Positions 19,548 through 27,628 of a stretch of 63,692 nt of DNA are shown piece by piece. Origin of the DNA: Desulfobacula sp964636495 (GTDB lineage Bacteria > Desulfobacterota > Desulfobacteria > Desulfobacterales > Desulfobacteraceae); the NCBI GenBank assembly GCA_964636495.1, contig CAZWSL010000017.1, positions 1-63,692 on the forward strand. Direction: 5' to 3'. Position 1 is the first letter of the stretch. Each line of letters starts with the position of its first letter. A model generated the notes under the pieces. It was not told the origin of the DNA, made no database searches, and saw nothing but the letters and a program-made list of their open reading frames with translations. Position numbers and translations under genes: made by a program.

Positions 19548-20366
19548 ATGAAAATCGGACTTATAGCTGGTGCCGGACAATTTCCTCTTCTTTTAGCCGA
19601 CAAGGCAAAAAAAAAAGGCTACAAGGTTTATGGTGTCGGTTTTTACAATGAAACCGACAAGGTACTTTCCGATCATGTCACCCAATTAGAATGGATTTAT
19701 CTTGGCCAGGTTTCCAAACTGTTAAAATATTTCAGGCAGAACCAGATTACAGAAGCCGTCATGGTTGGATCAATCAATAAAACCAATATTTTTAAAGATA
19801 TCAGACCTGATTTTAAAGCACTGGCTTTTATTGCAAAAACAGTAAAAACCCATGATGATTCACTCTTGACCTCTATTGCTGACCTGCTGTTACAGGAGGG
19901 TATCAAAATAGTATCTTCCACCTTTCTCCTTCCTGAACTTTTAAATCCAAAAGGATGCTGGACAAGGACAAAACCTGATGCTGCCCAGAAAAACGATATT
20001 ACCCAGGGCTGGAAAATTGCCAAACAGATCGGCAAACTTGATATAGGTCAGTGTATTGTAATCAGTAACGGGACAGTTCTGGCAGTTGAAGCAATTGACG
20101 GTACAGATGCCACCATAAAAAGAGGCGGGATGTTATCCAGGAAATCCGGTGCTGTTGTGGTTAAAATATCCAAACCATCTCAGGATCTGCGATTTGATCT
20201 TCCCGCTTCAGGTCTTAAGACCATTCAGACCATGCATGAAGCAGGGGCAAAAGTTCTTGTTGTGGAAGCCGGCAAATCGATTTCCTTTGATAGAGAAGAG
20301 ATGATAACCCTTGCAGATAAGAATAAAATTTCCATCATTGGATTTACTGATAGTGATATAACCTGA
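19548..20366 (+). CDS. lpxI: UDP-2,3-diacylglucosamine pyrophosphatase LpxI
   Basis: Hydrolyses UDP-2,3-diacylglucosamine to lipid X; LpxI is the enzyme used by alpha- and deltaproteobacteria in place of LpxH. The 272 residues start with KIGLIAGAGQFPLLLAD and include VGSINKTNIF, TRTKPDAAQKNDI and the C-terminal TMHEAGAKVLVVEAGKS, all typical of the former DUF1009 family. It lies between lpxA and lpxB, which supports the function strongly. Confidence 0.95.
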   Translation: MKIGLIAGAGQFPLLLADKAKKKGYKVYGVGFYNETDKVLSDHVTQLEWIYLGQVSKLLKYFRQNQITEAVMVGSINKTNIFKDIRPDFKALAFIAKTVKTHDDSLLTSIADLLLQEGIKIVSSTFLLPELLNPKGCWTRTKPDAAQKNDITQGWKIAKQIGKLDIGQCIVISNGTVLAVEAIDGTDATIKRGGMLSRKSGAVVVKISKPSQDLRFDLPASGLKTIQTMHEAGAKVLVVEAGKSISFDREEMITLADKNKISIIGFTDSDIT

Positions 20367-20375
20367 TTTTAAAAA

Positions 20376-21536
20376 ATGCATTTACCTGTAAAATCAACAC
20401 ATATTATGGTTCTTACAGGAGAGCCATCTGGTGATTTCCATGCCGGACATCTCATAAAAGAGATCAGAAAACGTAACCAGAATATCTCTTTTTCAGGGAT
20501 AGGGGGCCGGTATCTTGAAGATCAGGGTGTAGAACTCTTTTACAATATTGAAAATCTCTCTGTTATGGGTCTTGTTGAAGTTATGATGCAGTTTAAACAG
20601 ATTAAACACGCTTTTGACCTCTTCAGGAAACAGCTTAAAACCAATAAGCCGGACCTGCTTATACTTGTTGATTATCCAGGGTTTAACCTCAAAGCTGCAA
20701 AATTTGCAAAAGAGCATTATCAATTAAAAATTTTATATTATATTACTCCGAAGGTGTGGGCATGGAACAGATCAAGACTAAAAAAAATCAAGCAATATGT
20801 AGATCATGCCGCTTTAATTCTTCCCTTTGAAGAGAGAATCTACAAAAAAAGCAATATACCGGCCACCTATGTTGGAAACCCTCTCATGGATGAATATCCT
20901 GAAACTGTTTCCAGACCTTTTTTAAATAGAAATAATCCATCAGGAAAAAAATCTTTAACCATAGCGCTTTTACCGGGATCAAGAAAAACTGAAATTAATT
21001 TTCTCTTTGAAACAATGCTCAAAGCAGCAGAACAGATTGCTCTCAATCTTCAGAACCGGACAGATCAGAACATCTCCTTTATTGTTTCCAGAGCTGCTTC
21101 GATAAAAAGAGAGCTTCTTGAAACCATTATAAAAAAATCAAATGCTAAAGAGATGTTTAAAATTCAAGATGGACCGGCCAGGGATATTTTTATTCAATCA
21201 GATCTTGTAATTGCAGCATCCGGAACAGTCACACTCGAAGCTGCTCTCTGCTGTGTCCCGACTATTATTATTTACAAAATGTCTTTCATAACTTACCAAA
21301 TTGCAAAAAAAGTGGTAAAAATTAAATATGCAGGGCTTGCAAATCTTATTGTGAACAGAGAAATTATGCCGGAACTGCTTCAGAGTGATGTTACTGTGGA
21401 GAAAATCAGTGATAAAGCGATGTTCATGCTTGATAATTCTCTCTATTTTGAGAAGCAGCTGCAGATGGTCAGAAAAATGCTTGGAAGCGGGGGAGCATCA
21501 TCAAAAGCAGCTGCCATTGCAGTAAGGATGCTCTGA
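20376..21536 (+). CDS. lpxB: lipid-A-disaccharide synthase LpxB
   Basis: Condenses lipid X with UDP-diacylglucosamine. This GT19 glycosyltransferase of 386 residues shows TGEPSGDFHAGHLIKEI at the N-terminus, FSGIGGRYLEDQGVEL, YITPKVWAWNRSR, ALLPGSRKTEI and AASGTVTLEAALC. It starts 9 bp after lpxI and closes the lipid A block. The 150 bp that follow carry a short hairpin (ACAGAT-ATGTC-ATCTGT near 21568) but no convincing T-tract. Confidence 0.95.
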   Translation: MHLPVKSTHIMVLTGEPSGDFHAGHLIKEIRKRNQNISFSGIGGRYLEDQGVELFYNIENLSVMGLVEVMMQFKQIKHAFDLFRKQLKTNKPDLLILVDYPGFNLKAAKFAKEHYQLKILYYITPKVWAWNRSRLKKIKQYVDHAALILPFEERIYKKSNIPATYVGNPLMDEYPETVSRPFLNRNNPSGKKSLTIALLPGSRKTEINFLFETMLKAAEQIALNLQNRTDQNISFIVSRAASIKRELLETIIKKSNAKEMFKIQDGPARDIFIQSDLVIAASGTVTLEAALCCVPTIIIYKMSFITYQIAKKVVKIKYAGLANLIVNREIMPELLQSDVTVEKISDKAMFMLDNSLYFEKQLQMVRKMLGSGGASSKAAAIAVRML

Positions 21537-21688
21537 TATATGCAGTTAAATTTGACAAACTATTACAGATATGTCATCTGTGATTTAACGGTTGCAATTT
21601 GGATAATCACACTTTGAGTACAATGCTTCTTGCGTGACTCATACATCAACCATAACACATATTACTTAAGGGATAAATTTTAGATTTG

Positions 21689-22930
21689 ATGACTATTAAT
21701 TTGATTTTACTGGTTATCGGCCTTCTGTTATCTGGTTTTTTTTCAGCATCTGAGACAGCTCTTTTTTCAATAAGCGGAATCAAAGCCCTTCACATAGCAA
21801 AAGATGATACAAAAACAGGACAGTTGATACTGAAGATGAAAGAGGATTCACACACGCTTTTAACAACCATTCTGATAGGAAACAATCTTGTAAACATCGG
21901 GGCATCTGCTGTTGCAACATCCATTGCCATATCATATTTTCAATCCTATGCAACGGGTATTGCAACGGGAATTATGACGATTCTCATTCTTGTATTTGGT
22001 GAAATTTTTCCCAAATCATTTGCCAACAACAACAATATTTTAGTTGCCAGGATTGTCATATATCCTATTTTCTGGCTTTCAAAACTCTTTTACCCTTTTA
22101 TATACATGTTAAATTTCATACCAAGACTTCAGGGGGTGAAAGATATATCCCATGAAACTGTGACTGAAGATGAGCTGATGACAATGGTTGAAGTGGTAAA
22201 AGAAGAGGGAGAAATCAAAGAGGAGGAGAAAGAGTTTATAACCAATATATTTGAGTTTGATGATACCTCCTGCTCTGAAATTATGACGCCAAGGGCTGAC
22301 ATGTTTGTCATTGATGTTGCCCAGGAGATGAATATTGAATACATTCTTCAAACAGGATTTTCAAGAATTCCTGTTATTGAGGATACCATTGACAATGTTG
22401 TCGGCATTCTGCATATAAAAGATCTTTTTGTCAGTTTTCAAAAAGCGTGTGCACTCAATTCTGTAAAAACCCTTGATGTTAAATCAATAATGAAAAAACC
22501 GTATTTTATACCGGAATCAAAAAAACTGGATTCACTTCTGCAGGATTTTAAGCAGAAAAAAAATCATATTGCTGTTGTTGTGGATGAACATGGCGGTATA
22601 TCAGGTATTGTAACCCTGGAAGATGTTATTGAAGAGATATTTGGTGAAATCGTTGATGAAACTGACAGACAGACCACCGATATTATAAAACTCAAAGGTA
22701 ATAAATGGCTTGTTGCAGGAAAAATAGATATTGATGATTTAAATAGAAAATTTGATTTAAACATTCCAGAATCTGCTTTCTATGATACCTTTTCAGGCTT
22801 TTTTCTTGAACGGATCGAGAAAATTCCAAACCCTGGAGACTCCATTATTGTTGATAAATGGACGATAACAGTTAAAGATATGGATGGTAACAGAATAAAC
22901 AATCTGCTGCTGAAAAAAGAGACATCTTAA
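21689..22930 (+). CDS. CNNM/CorC-HlyC family transporter-like membrane protein
   Basis: A 413-residue protein with an N-terminal DUF21/CNNM membrane domain (four helices, starting LLLSGFFSASETALFSI), a CBS pair (about 195-315) and a C-terminal CorC_HlyC domain (about 335-405). Members are linked to Mg2+/Co2+ efflux or tolerance; the older label 'hemolysin' is not meaningful. TTG 21686 directly precedes ATG 21689, and I take the ATG. aroE follows 12 bp downstream, so the two may be co-transcribed. Confidence 0.9.
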   Translation: MTINLILLVIGLLLSGFFSASETALFSISGIKALHIAKDDTKTGQLILKMKEDSHTLLTTILIGNNLVNIGASAVATSIAISYFQSYATGIATGIMTILILVFGEIFPKSFANNNNILVARIVIYPIFWLSKLFYPFIYMLNFIPRLQGVKDISHETVTEDELMTMVEVVKEEGEIKEEEKEFITNIFEFDDTSCSEIMTPRADMFVIDVAQEMNIEYILQTGFSRIPVIEDTIDNVVGILHIKDLFVSFQKACALNSVKTLDVKSIMKKPYFIPESKKLDSLLQDFKQKKNHIAVVVDEHGGISGIVTLEDVIEEIFGEIVDETDRQTTDIIKLKGNKWLVAGKIDIDDLNRKFDLNIPESAFYDTFSGFFLERIEKIPNPGDSIIVDKWTITVKDMDGNRINNLLLKKETS

Positions 22931-22942
22931 TCAAGTGTAAAT

Positions 22943-23725
22943 ATGATGGATTCAAACACCTCTCTCTACTGTGTTTTCGGTAATCCTGTAAAACACTCCA
23001 AAAGCCCTGAGATTCATAATAAATGGTTTCAGCACTATCAAATGAATTCTGTCTATCTTGCCTTTGAAATCAAGAATATAAAAAACGGCATAGAAGCAGT
23101 AAAAACGTTAAATATTCAAGGCGTTTCCGTGACCATTCCATTTAAAGAGTCTGTTATGGAATATCTTGACTGGATTGACGAAGACGCATTGAATATCGGT
23201 GCTGTCAATACCATTGTCAATAAAAAAGGCAGACTTCTGGGTTACAACACTGACTGCTCTGCAGCGGTTGATCCACTAAAACCCCATGGAATTGCAGATA
23301 AAAAAACTTGTATCATCGGTGCTGGAGGAGCGGCAAGAGCAGTTGCATATGGTATAAAAAAAAAAAGAGGTGATCTTGTCATAGTCAATAGATCTGTAAA
23401 AAAAGGGAAAATACTGGCATTAAAGCATGATGCAGAGTTTATCTCCATGAATGAATTCAGAAAAAAAGATCATCTTGATGCTGATATCATTATCAATACA
23501 ACTTCAATCGGCATGTATCCGGATATGAAAATCTCACCCCTGCCGTCACATCTTCTGACCCGGGAGATGATTGTAATGGATGTAATTTACAACCCCTTGA
23601 AAACCAGGCTGCTTGCAGAAGCCGAAAAAAAAGGCTGTACCACGGTTAACGGTTTGTCCATGTTCATGCATCAGGGTGCGGCACAATTTAAATTATGGAG
23701 GGGTATAGAGCCTTTTTTCAACTGA
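22943..23725 (+). CDS. aroE: shikimate dehydrogenase
   Basis: Reduces 3-dehydroshikimate with NADPH in aromatic amino-acid synthesis. The substrate site is visible as GNPVKHSKSPEIHN and VTIPFKESV, with the catalytic Lys; the Asp partner is in YNTDCSA. The NADP-binding loop is IIGAGGAARAVAYG and the C-terminal NGLSMFMHQGAAQF is typical. Two consecutive ATGs (22943, 22946) make the first residue uncertain by one codon. It is convergent with the PfkB gene. Confidence 0.95.
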   Translation: MMDSNTSLYCVFGNPVKHSKSPEIHNKWFQHYQMNSVYLAFEIKNIKNGIEAVKTLNIQGVSVTIPFKESVMEYLDWIDEDALNIGAVNTIVNKKGRLLGYNTDCSAAVDPLKPHGIADKKTCIIGAGGAARAVAYGIKKKRGDLVIVNRSVKKGKILALKHDAEFISMNEFRKKDHLDADIIINTTSIGMYPDMKISPLPSHLLTREMIVMDVIYNPLKTRLLAEAEKKGCTTVNGLSMFMHQGAAQFKLWRGIEPFFN

Positions 23726-23803
23726 TTGTACCATGTTGACTCCAGATTGATCCCATGGCGGTGCAAAGATGATGAAAGCAGCGGCTTTTCAGCCTGGGTT
23801 GCA

Positions 23804-24793
23804 TTAAAAATCAGCAAATATCTCTTTTATTCTCAGCCATGCATCATCCGGCAGATGGGCGCCAATAACCTGGCAGATTTCATATCCGCAGGCAGATGCT
23901 ATTTTACCACTCAGTTCAATGGAATATCCACGGGCAAGACCAAAAAGAAATCCTGCTGCCCACAGATCTCCCGCACCTGTTGTATCTACTGCAGTCTCTC
24001 CTCTCACTGGCTGGATATGAATGACCTTATTTTCATGGGAGACATAACTTCCTCTGCTGCCAACTTTTAAAACAGCATATGTTACATTTTCAGCCATTTT
24101 TTCAATTGCTTTTAGTTCATCATCAATATTGGTGAAAGCCTTTGCTTCATCTTCATTGGCAATAAGGATATCAACATAATCATCTATTATGGGGTGTAAC
24201 ATATCCTTTGAGGCATTCACGACCTCAAAACTTGCAAGATCCAGTGCAATAAGAGATCCTGCAGCTTTTGCAGCTTTCAGGGAAGCTATCATTAAATCCC
24301 TGTTAAACAGCAGATACCCTTCAATTACAGCAATGGCACATTTGTTGAACATCTCGACAGTTATAGAATCGGGATCAAGCTGTGTTGAAGCGCCAAGAAA
24401 TGTAAACATTGAACGCTGAGCATCAGGAGTGATGACAGAGAGAACTTTTCCTGTGGGAGAATCACACAGGGATACAAAAGGGTCAACACCGCATTTTTTC
24501 AGCTCCTTTTCAAATGCCTCGCCAAACTCATCATTTCCCCTTTTTCCTATGAATCCGGCTTCACCGCCAAGGCATGCAATTCCGATAATTGTATTGCAGG
24601 CAGCACCACCCGGAACAACTACCGGCCTGTTTGCTGATTTAGTTAAGATTTTTTGAATTCCATCTTCTTCAACAAGTGTCATTCCCCCTTTTTCTTTTCC
24701 AAGATCAGCCAGAAACTGATCTGACTCATTGATCAGGATATCAACAAGGGCAGAGCCAATCCCGGTTATTTTACACTTTTTATCTCTTTGCAT
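23804..24793 (-). CDS. PfkB-family kinase, probably adenosine kinase
   Basis: Phosphorylates a nucleoside or sugar. The PfkB fold is shown by the N-terminal GIGSALVDILI, PGGAACNTIIGIACLGG and the catalytic DTTGAGDLWAAGFL with its general-base Asp. The frame is open to 24835, but ATG 24793 has a well-spaced TGGAGA site and is preferred (329 aa). The gene sits next to metK and ahcY. AhcY releases adenosine and homocysteine, so an adenosine kinase here would complete the S-adenosylmethionine cycle; that assignment is inference from context plus overall resemblance. Fructokinase or ribokinase remain possible. Confidence 0.8.
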   Translation of the reverse strand: MQRDKKCKITGIGSALVDILINESDQFLADLGKEKGGMTLVEEDGIQKILTKSANRPVVVPGGAACNTIIGIACLGGEAGFIGKRGNDEFGEAFEKELKKCGVDPFVSLCDSPTGKVLSVITPDAQRSMFTFLGASTQLDPDSITVEMFNKCAIAVIEGYLLFNRDLMIASLKAAKAAGSLIALDLASFEVVNASKDMLHPIIDDYVDILIANEDEAKAFTNIDDELKAIEKMAENVTYAVLKVGSRGSYVSHENKVIHIQPVRGETAVDTTGAGDLWAAGFLFGLARGYSIELSGKIASACGYEICQVIGAHLPDDAWLRIKEIFADF

Positions 24794-25007
24794 GATGTCT
24801 CCAGTCAGTTTACTATTCAGTTTACAATAAAGCATAAAAACGGATTGATAATTGTCAAGCAGTTTCTTTTTACCACTCTATTTTTCCATGGGAATGACAT
24901 GGTAAACTGATTTTTATACTGCCCCATTCCTGTAAAGGCTGTATTGTCAGCTCTGAAGTGTAATCACTTTTTAAAGTGGTAAAATCATTTCTTCGACCCG
25001 TTACGAT

Positions 25008-25183
25008 ACAGGTTGTCTTATCCGCCCTGAAGCCTGAATAATTTTTTAAAGTTCTAAAAAATCTTCCATTGGACAGCAAAAACTCGTTCGTTCCTCACTC
25101 AGACAGTTTGCTGTCTTAACCATTACAGATTGTTTGAACTTTTACTAAAATTACAGGCAGACCGGTTGGACAAGACAACCTGC
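25008..25183 (-). repeat. long palindromic element, left type (copy A)
   Basis: An imperfect palindrome with three nested parts. The outer stem pairs 25008-25023 (ACAGGTTGTCTTATCC) with 25168-25183. A weaker AT-rich middle stem follows. The apical hairpin pairs GACAGCAAA (25072-25080) with TTTGCTGTC (25107-25115). Two outer-stem positions are A-C on the plus strand but G-U if the minus strand is transcribed. Read on the minus strand the apical loop contains CAAACTGTCTGAG and CGAGTTTTTG, the same core as in the right-type element. Function unknown. Confidence 0.8.
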
Positions 25184-25427
25184 ATCTTCACTGGTAACTA
25201 TTGCATAGTGCAAATATGTAAGCATCAAAAAATATTACAGGCAGGTATTATATAAGAGCTTGCCGGGGGTAAAAATATCCAGGAAATCTATAGTCATGAC
25301 GACACTGAATTTTTGATGTGTTTTTTTATTTTCCTGATCCTTCGGCTTTATATCTTTGTTTACAAAAAGAAGGAACAATCCTGTACCACTATGCGTATTG
25401 TCGGTTTTAACGGCAGAGAAATAAAAG

Positions 25428-25750
25428 TAAAGTGGATCCCATTGTCAAGACAGTTTTTCATTAAACCTAAGCATCATTTTTTGTAACAATAGTGACCCTG
25501 TGTCACCATTAGAATTTTTGTTTTTACTACAACCGTTAACGGAAGTGGAAACCAGCTCTGAGAATAGGCACCACAAATTATGCCCGTCGGAAGGGGTTGG
25601 CTTCCGCTGTAGCGGGTATATAGTGATATCGTTTTCATTATCCTGTCAACCTTATCTGATTTCTACCATAATATACTTCAGTCGGTGAGGTCGCTCATGG
25701 TTATAGAAATCAAAATATTTTTTTAAGGCACTGCGCAATTATTCAACAAA
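25428..25750 (-). mobile_element. remnant of an IS3-family insertion sequence inside repeat unit A
   Basis: Minus-strand reading of about 25656-25738 gives KKYFDFYNHERPHRLKY, the closing motif of IS3-family transposase (rve/DDE) proteins, ending at TAA just after VEIR. Upstream in that frame there is a stop at once, so only the last 28 or so codons survive. Near 25428 the sequence TAAAGTGGATCCCATTGTC with CAAGACAG looks like an IS3-type terminal repeat. This block is absent from repeat unit B, so it was inserted into unit A and then decayed or arrived truncated. The truncated edge is approximate. Confidence 0.75.
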
Positions 25751-25823
25751 AGGATGCGGTAACGTAACAAAAAACAAACCTTTAACCTACATAAAAAGCG
25801 TATGAGAGGAGCGGTTGAACACG

Positions 25824-26013
25824 CCAGTGGAAGGCTGATTGCCTTACAGGAGCATATGGATCTTTGCGTACAAACTCTTGATTCCTGTAACGGTTAAGCC
25901 ACCAAACTGTTTGAGGGAAGCATGACCGAGTTTTTGGTGGCCAGTGTAAGGAGTCTTAGAGTTTGTAGCAATGTCCATCTCAGCGGATGTAAGGCAATCA
26001 GCCTGGAACGGGT
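25824..26013 (+). repeat. long palindromic element, right type (copy A)
   Basis: Outer stem: GGCTGATTGCCTTACA (25833-25848) pairs perfectly with 25988-26003. Middle stem: ACAAACTCT (25870-25878) pairs with AGAGTTTGT (25958-25966). Apical hairpin: GCCACCAAA (25898-25906) pairs with TTTGGTGGC (25933-25941). The loop reads CTGTTTGAG ... CGAGTT, the core shared with the left-type element on its minus strand. A conserved TAACGGTTAAG precedes the hairpin and AACGGGT closes the element. Confidence 0.8.
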
Positions 26014-26138
26014 ATAAAAAATTTATTATGGTAAATATTCAGCCCGGGCTTCATCACAGTTGACAAAAAGAGAATAAAAATTTATTAAGTAGAAAAAAAA
26101 ATTATACTGCAATTATTAGAATTGAAAAGGAGTTTTTA

Positions 26139-27311
26139 ATGTCAATAAACCAATCCACACTCTTTACATCTGAATCTGTAACAGAGGGACACCCGGATAA
26201 AGTGGCAGATGCAATTTCAGACAGTATTCTTGATGCGATAATGACTCAAGATAAACAATGCAGGGTTGCCTGTGAAACACTTGTAACAACAGGACTTGCC
26301 ATGGTTGCAGGGGAGATCACCACAGATTGCTATGTGGATATTCCTGAAGTGGTAAGAAATACAATAAAAAATATCGGATACAACTCTTCCAGCATGGGTT
26401 TTGACTGGCAGACCTGTTCTGTGATTACAAGTATTGATCAGCAGTCCCAGGATATAGCACAGGGAGTTGACGAGGGAGAAGGGCTTTATAAAGAACAGGG
26501 TGCCGGCGATCAGGGGCTCATGTTCGGCTTTGCAAGCAATGAAACTCCGGAACTGATGCCCATGCCAATAGTCTATGCCCATAAACTGACAAGACGATTA
26601 ACCCAGGTAAGGAAGAATGGTGCACTTGATTTTTTAAGACCTGATGGAAAATCCCAGGTAACAATTGAGTATGTGGATGGTAAGCCCAAAAGAGTAGATA
26701 CCATTGTTGTCTCTTCCCAGCACTCTCCTGATGTAACATATGATGCACTGAAATCTGCAATTATTAAAGAGGTTATTAAAAAAGTCATTCCCGAGGATAT
26801 GATTGATGGTGATACCAAATTTTTTATTAATCCGACAGGACGATTTGTAATAGGCGGTCCCATGGGCGACTGCGGTCTTACAGGGCGAAAAATTATTGTT
26901 GATACCTATGGCGGGCAGGGCAGTCACGGCGGTGGTTGTTTCTCAGGCAAGGATCCTTCCAAAGTAGATAGAAGTGCATCATATATGGGAAGATATATTG
27001 CAAAAAATCTTGTTGCTTCGGGTATCACTGATAAGTGTGAAGTCCAGATTGCATACGCGATCGGGGTTGCTCAACCTGTATCTCTTCTCATTGATTTCAT
27101 GGGAACCGGAAAAATACCGGAATATAAAGCGGTTGATATTGTCAAAGAGGTATTTGATCTGAGACCTGCTGCAATTATTGATACCCTTGATCTTCTCCGC
27201 CCGATTTACAAAAAAACCTCAGCCTATGGACACTTTGGAAGAAATGATCCCGATTTTTACTGGGAGAGAGCTGACAGAAAAGATCAGATCAGAGATCTTG
27301 CAGGAGTGTGA
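26139..27311 (+). CDS. metK: S-adenosylmethionine synthetase
   Basis: Makes S-adenosylmethionine from methionine and ATP. The 390 residues contain FTSESVTEGHPDKVADAISD, GAGDQGLMFGFA, the P-loop-like GGPMGDCGLTGRKIIVDTYG and the metal-site GGGCFSGKDPSKVDRS. An AAAAGGAG site precedes ATG 26139. The 125 bp between repeat unit A and the start show no recognisable SAM riboswitch. With ahcY and the PfkB kinase it forms an activated-methyl cycle. Confidence 0.98.
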   Translation: MSINQSTLFTSESVTEGHPDKVADAISDSILDAIMTQDKQCRVACETLVTTGLAMVAGEITTDCYVDIPEVVRNTIKNIGYNSSSMGFDWQTCSVITSIDQQSQDIAQGVDEGEGLYKEQGAGDQGLMFGFASNETPELMPMPIVYAHKLTRRLTQVRKNGALDFLRPDGKSQVTIEYVDGKPKRVDTIVVSSQHSPDVTYDALKSAIIKEVIKKVIPEDMIDGDTKFFINPTGRFVIGGPMGDCGLTGRKIIVDTYGGQGSHGGGCFSGKDPSKVDRSASYMGRYIAKNLVASGITDKCEVQIAYAIGVAQPVSLLIDFMGTGKIPEYKAVDIVKEVFDLRPAAIIDTLDLLRPIYKKTSAYGHFGRNDPDFYWERADRKDQIRDLAGV

Positions 27312-27359
27312 TACGCTTTTTAAGATTCATTTCTGAATAAAGGGGATTATTTTCAGTAA

Positions 27360-27396
27360 AGTGGTGTTATGGAAATCCTGATTCTGTAACACCACT
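27360..27396 (+). terminator. hairpin downstream of metK, candidate terminator
   Basis: AGTGGTGTTA (27360-27369) pairs perfectly with TAACACCACT (27387-27396) around a 17-base loop; the sequence then reads ACTTTCTTC. The stem is good but the T-tract is weak, so termination efficiency is uncertain. It separates metK from the ahcY promoter. Confidence 0.5.
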
Positions 27397-27535
27397 ACTT
27401 TCTTCATGATAAATTTATCTGTTTTCCCTCTATTTTTTATCAGATTAAATTGCTGGGATAACCGTTTTGAGTATGCCGCTCTGTCGCATAATTCAAAAGC
27501 TCACTTTGCGAACTATCTGAAACAGATGAATTTTC

Positions 27536-27564
27536 TTGACATCAGCGGTAAAAGTGTGTAGTTT
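27536..27564 (+). promoter_or_regulatory. candidate sigma-70 promoter of ahcY
   Basis: TTGACA at 27536-27541 and TAGTTT at 27559-27564 are separated by 17 bases, 65 bp upstream of the ahcY start. The -35 box is a perfect consensus and the -10 box is weaker. The leader is too short for a SAH riboswitch and none is seen. The 317-bp metK-ahcY gap otherwise holds only the hairpin at 27360-27396. Confidence 0.55.
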
Positions 27565-27628
27565 TGAAAAGAACATATCAATATATTTTGATATATTGAA
27601 TTTTAAAACCCTACAGAGGAGTTATACC

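Larger units (their letters stand above)
24996..26013. repeat. composite palindromic repeat unit, copy A
   Basis: A unit of 1,018 bp that begins ACCCGTT (24996-25002) and ends AACGGGT (26007-26013). It contains two related long palindromic elements in opposite orientation, one at each end. A second copy lies in the same orientation at 52721-53645. The copies match almost base for base over the end elements and over several interior blocks, for example near 25311-25360 and 25756-25810, with indels between. Similarity spreads only about 8 bp past the left end and 25 bp past the right end. No credible gene is inside; the open frames there are by-products of the palindromes. It fills the gap between the PfkB kinase and metK. 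Confidence 0.85.

Noticed and set aside
24870..25079. Minus-strand open frame of 69 codons, with a near copy at 52511-52804
   Set aside because: Both frames lie across the left-type palindromic element, have no ribosome site or family resemblance, and diverge where the repeat ends. Their similarity comes from the DNA repeat.
25008..25183. Palindromic elements as integron attC sites
   Set aside because: They are imperfect inverted repeats and contain CTTAAC/GTTAAG near the apical hairpin, but they lack the paired RYYYAAC/GTTRRRY ends and there are no gene cassettes or integrase.
24996..26013. Repeat units as HEARO/omega RNA or a group II intron
   Set aside because: No IscB/TnpB or reverse transcriptase is present, and no domain V-like hairpin was found.
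26014..26138. SAM riboswitch upstream of metK, or SAH riboswitch upstream of ahcY
   Set aside because: Neither leader shows the conserved cores; the ahcY leader after the promoter is only about 60 bases.
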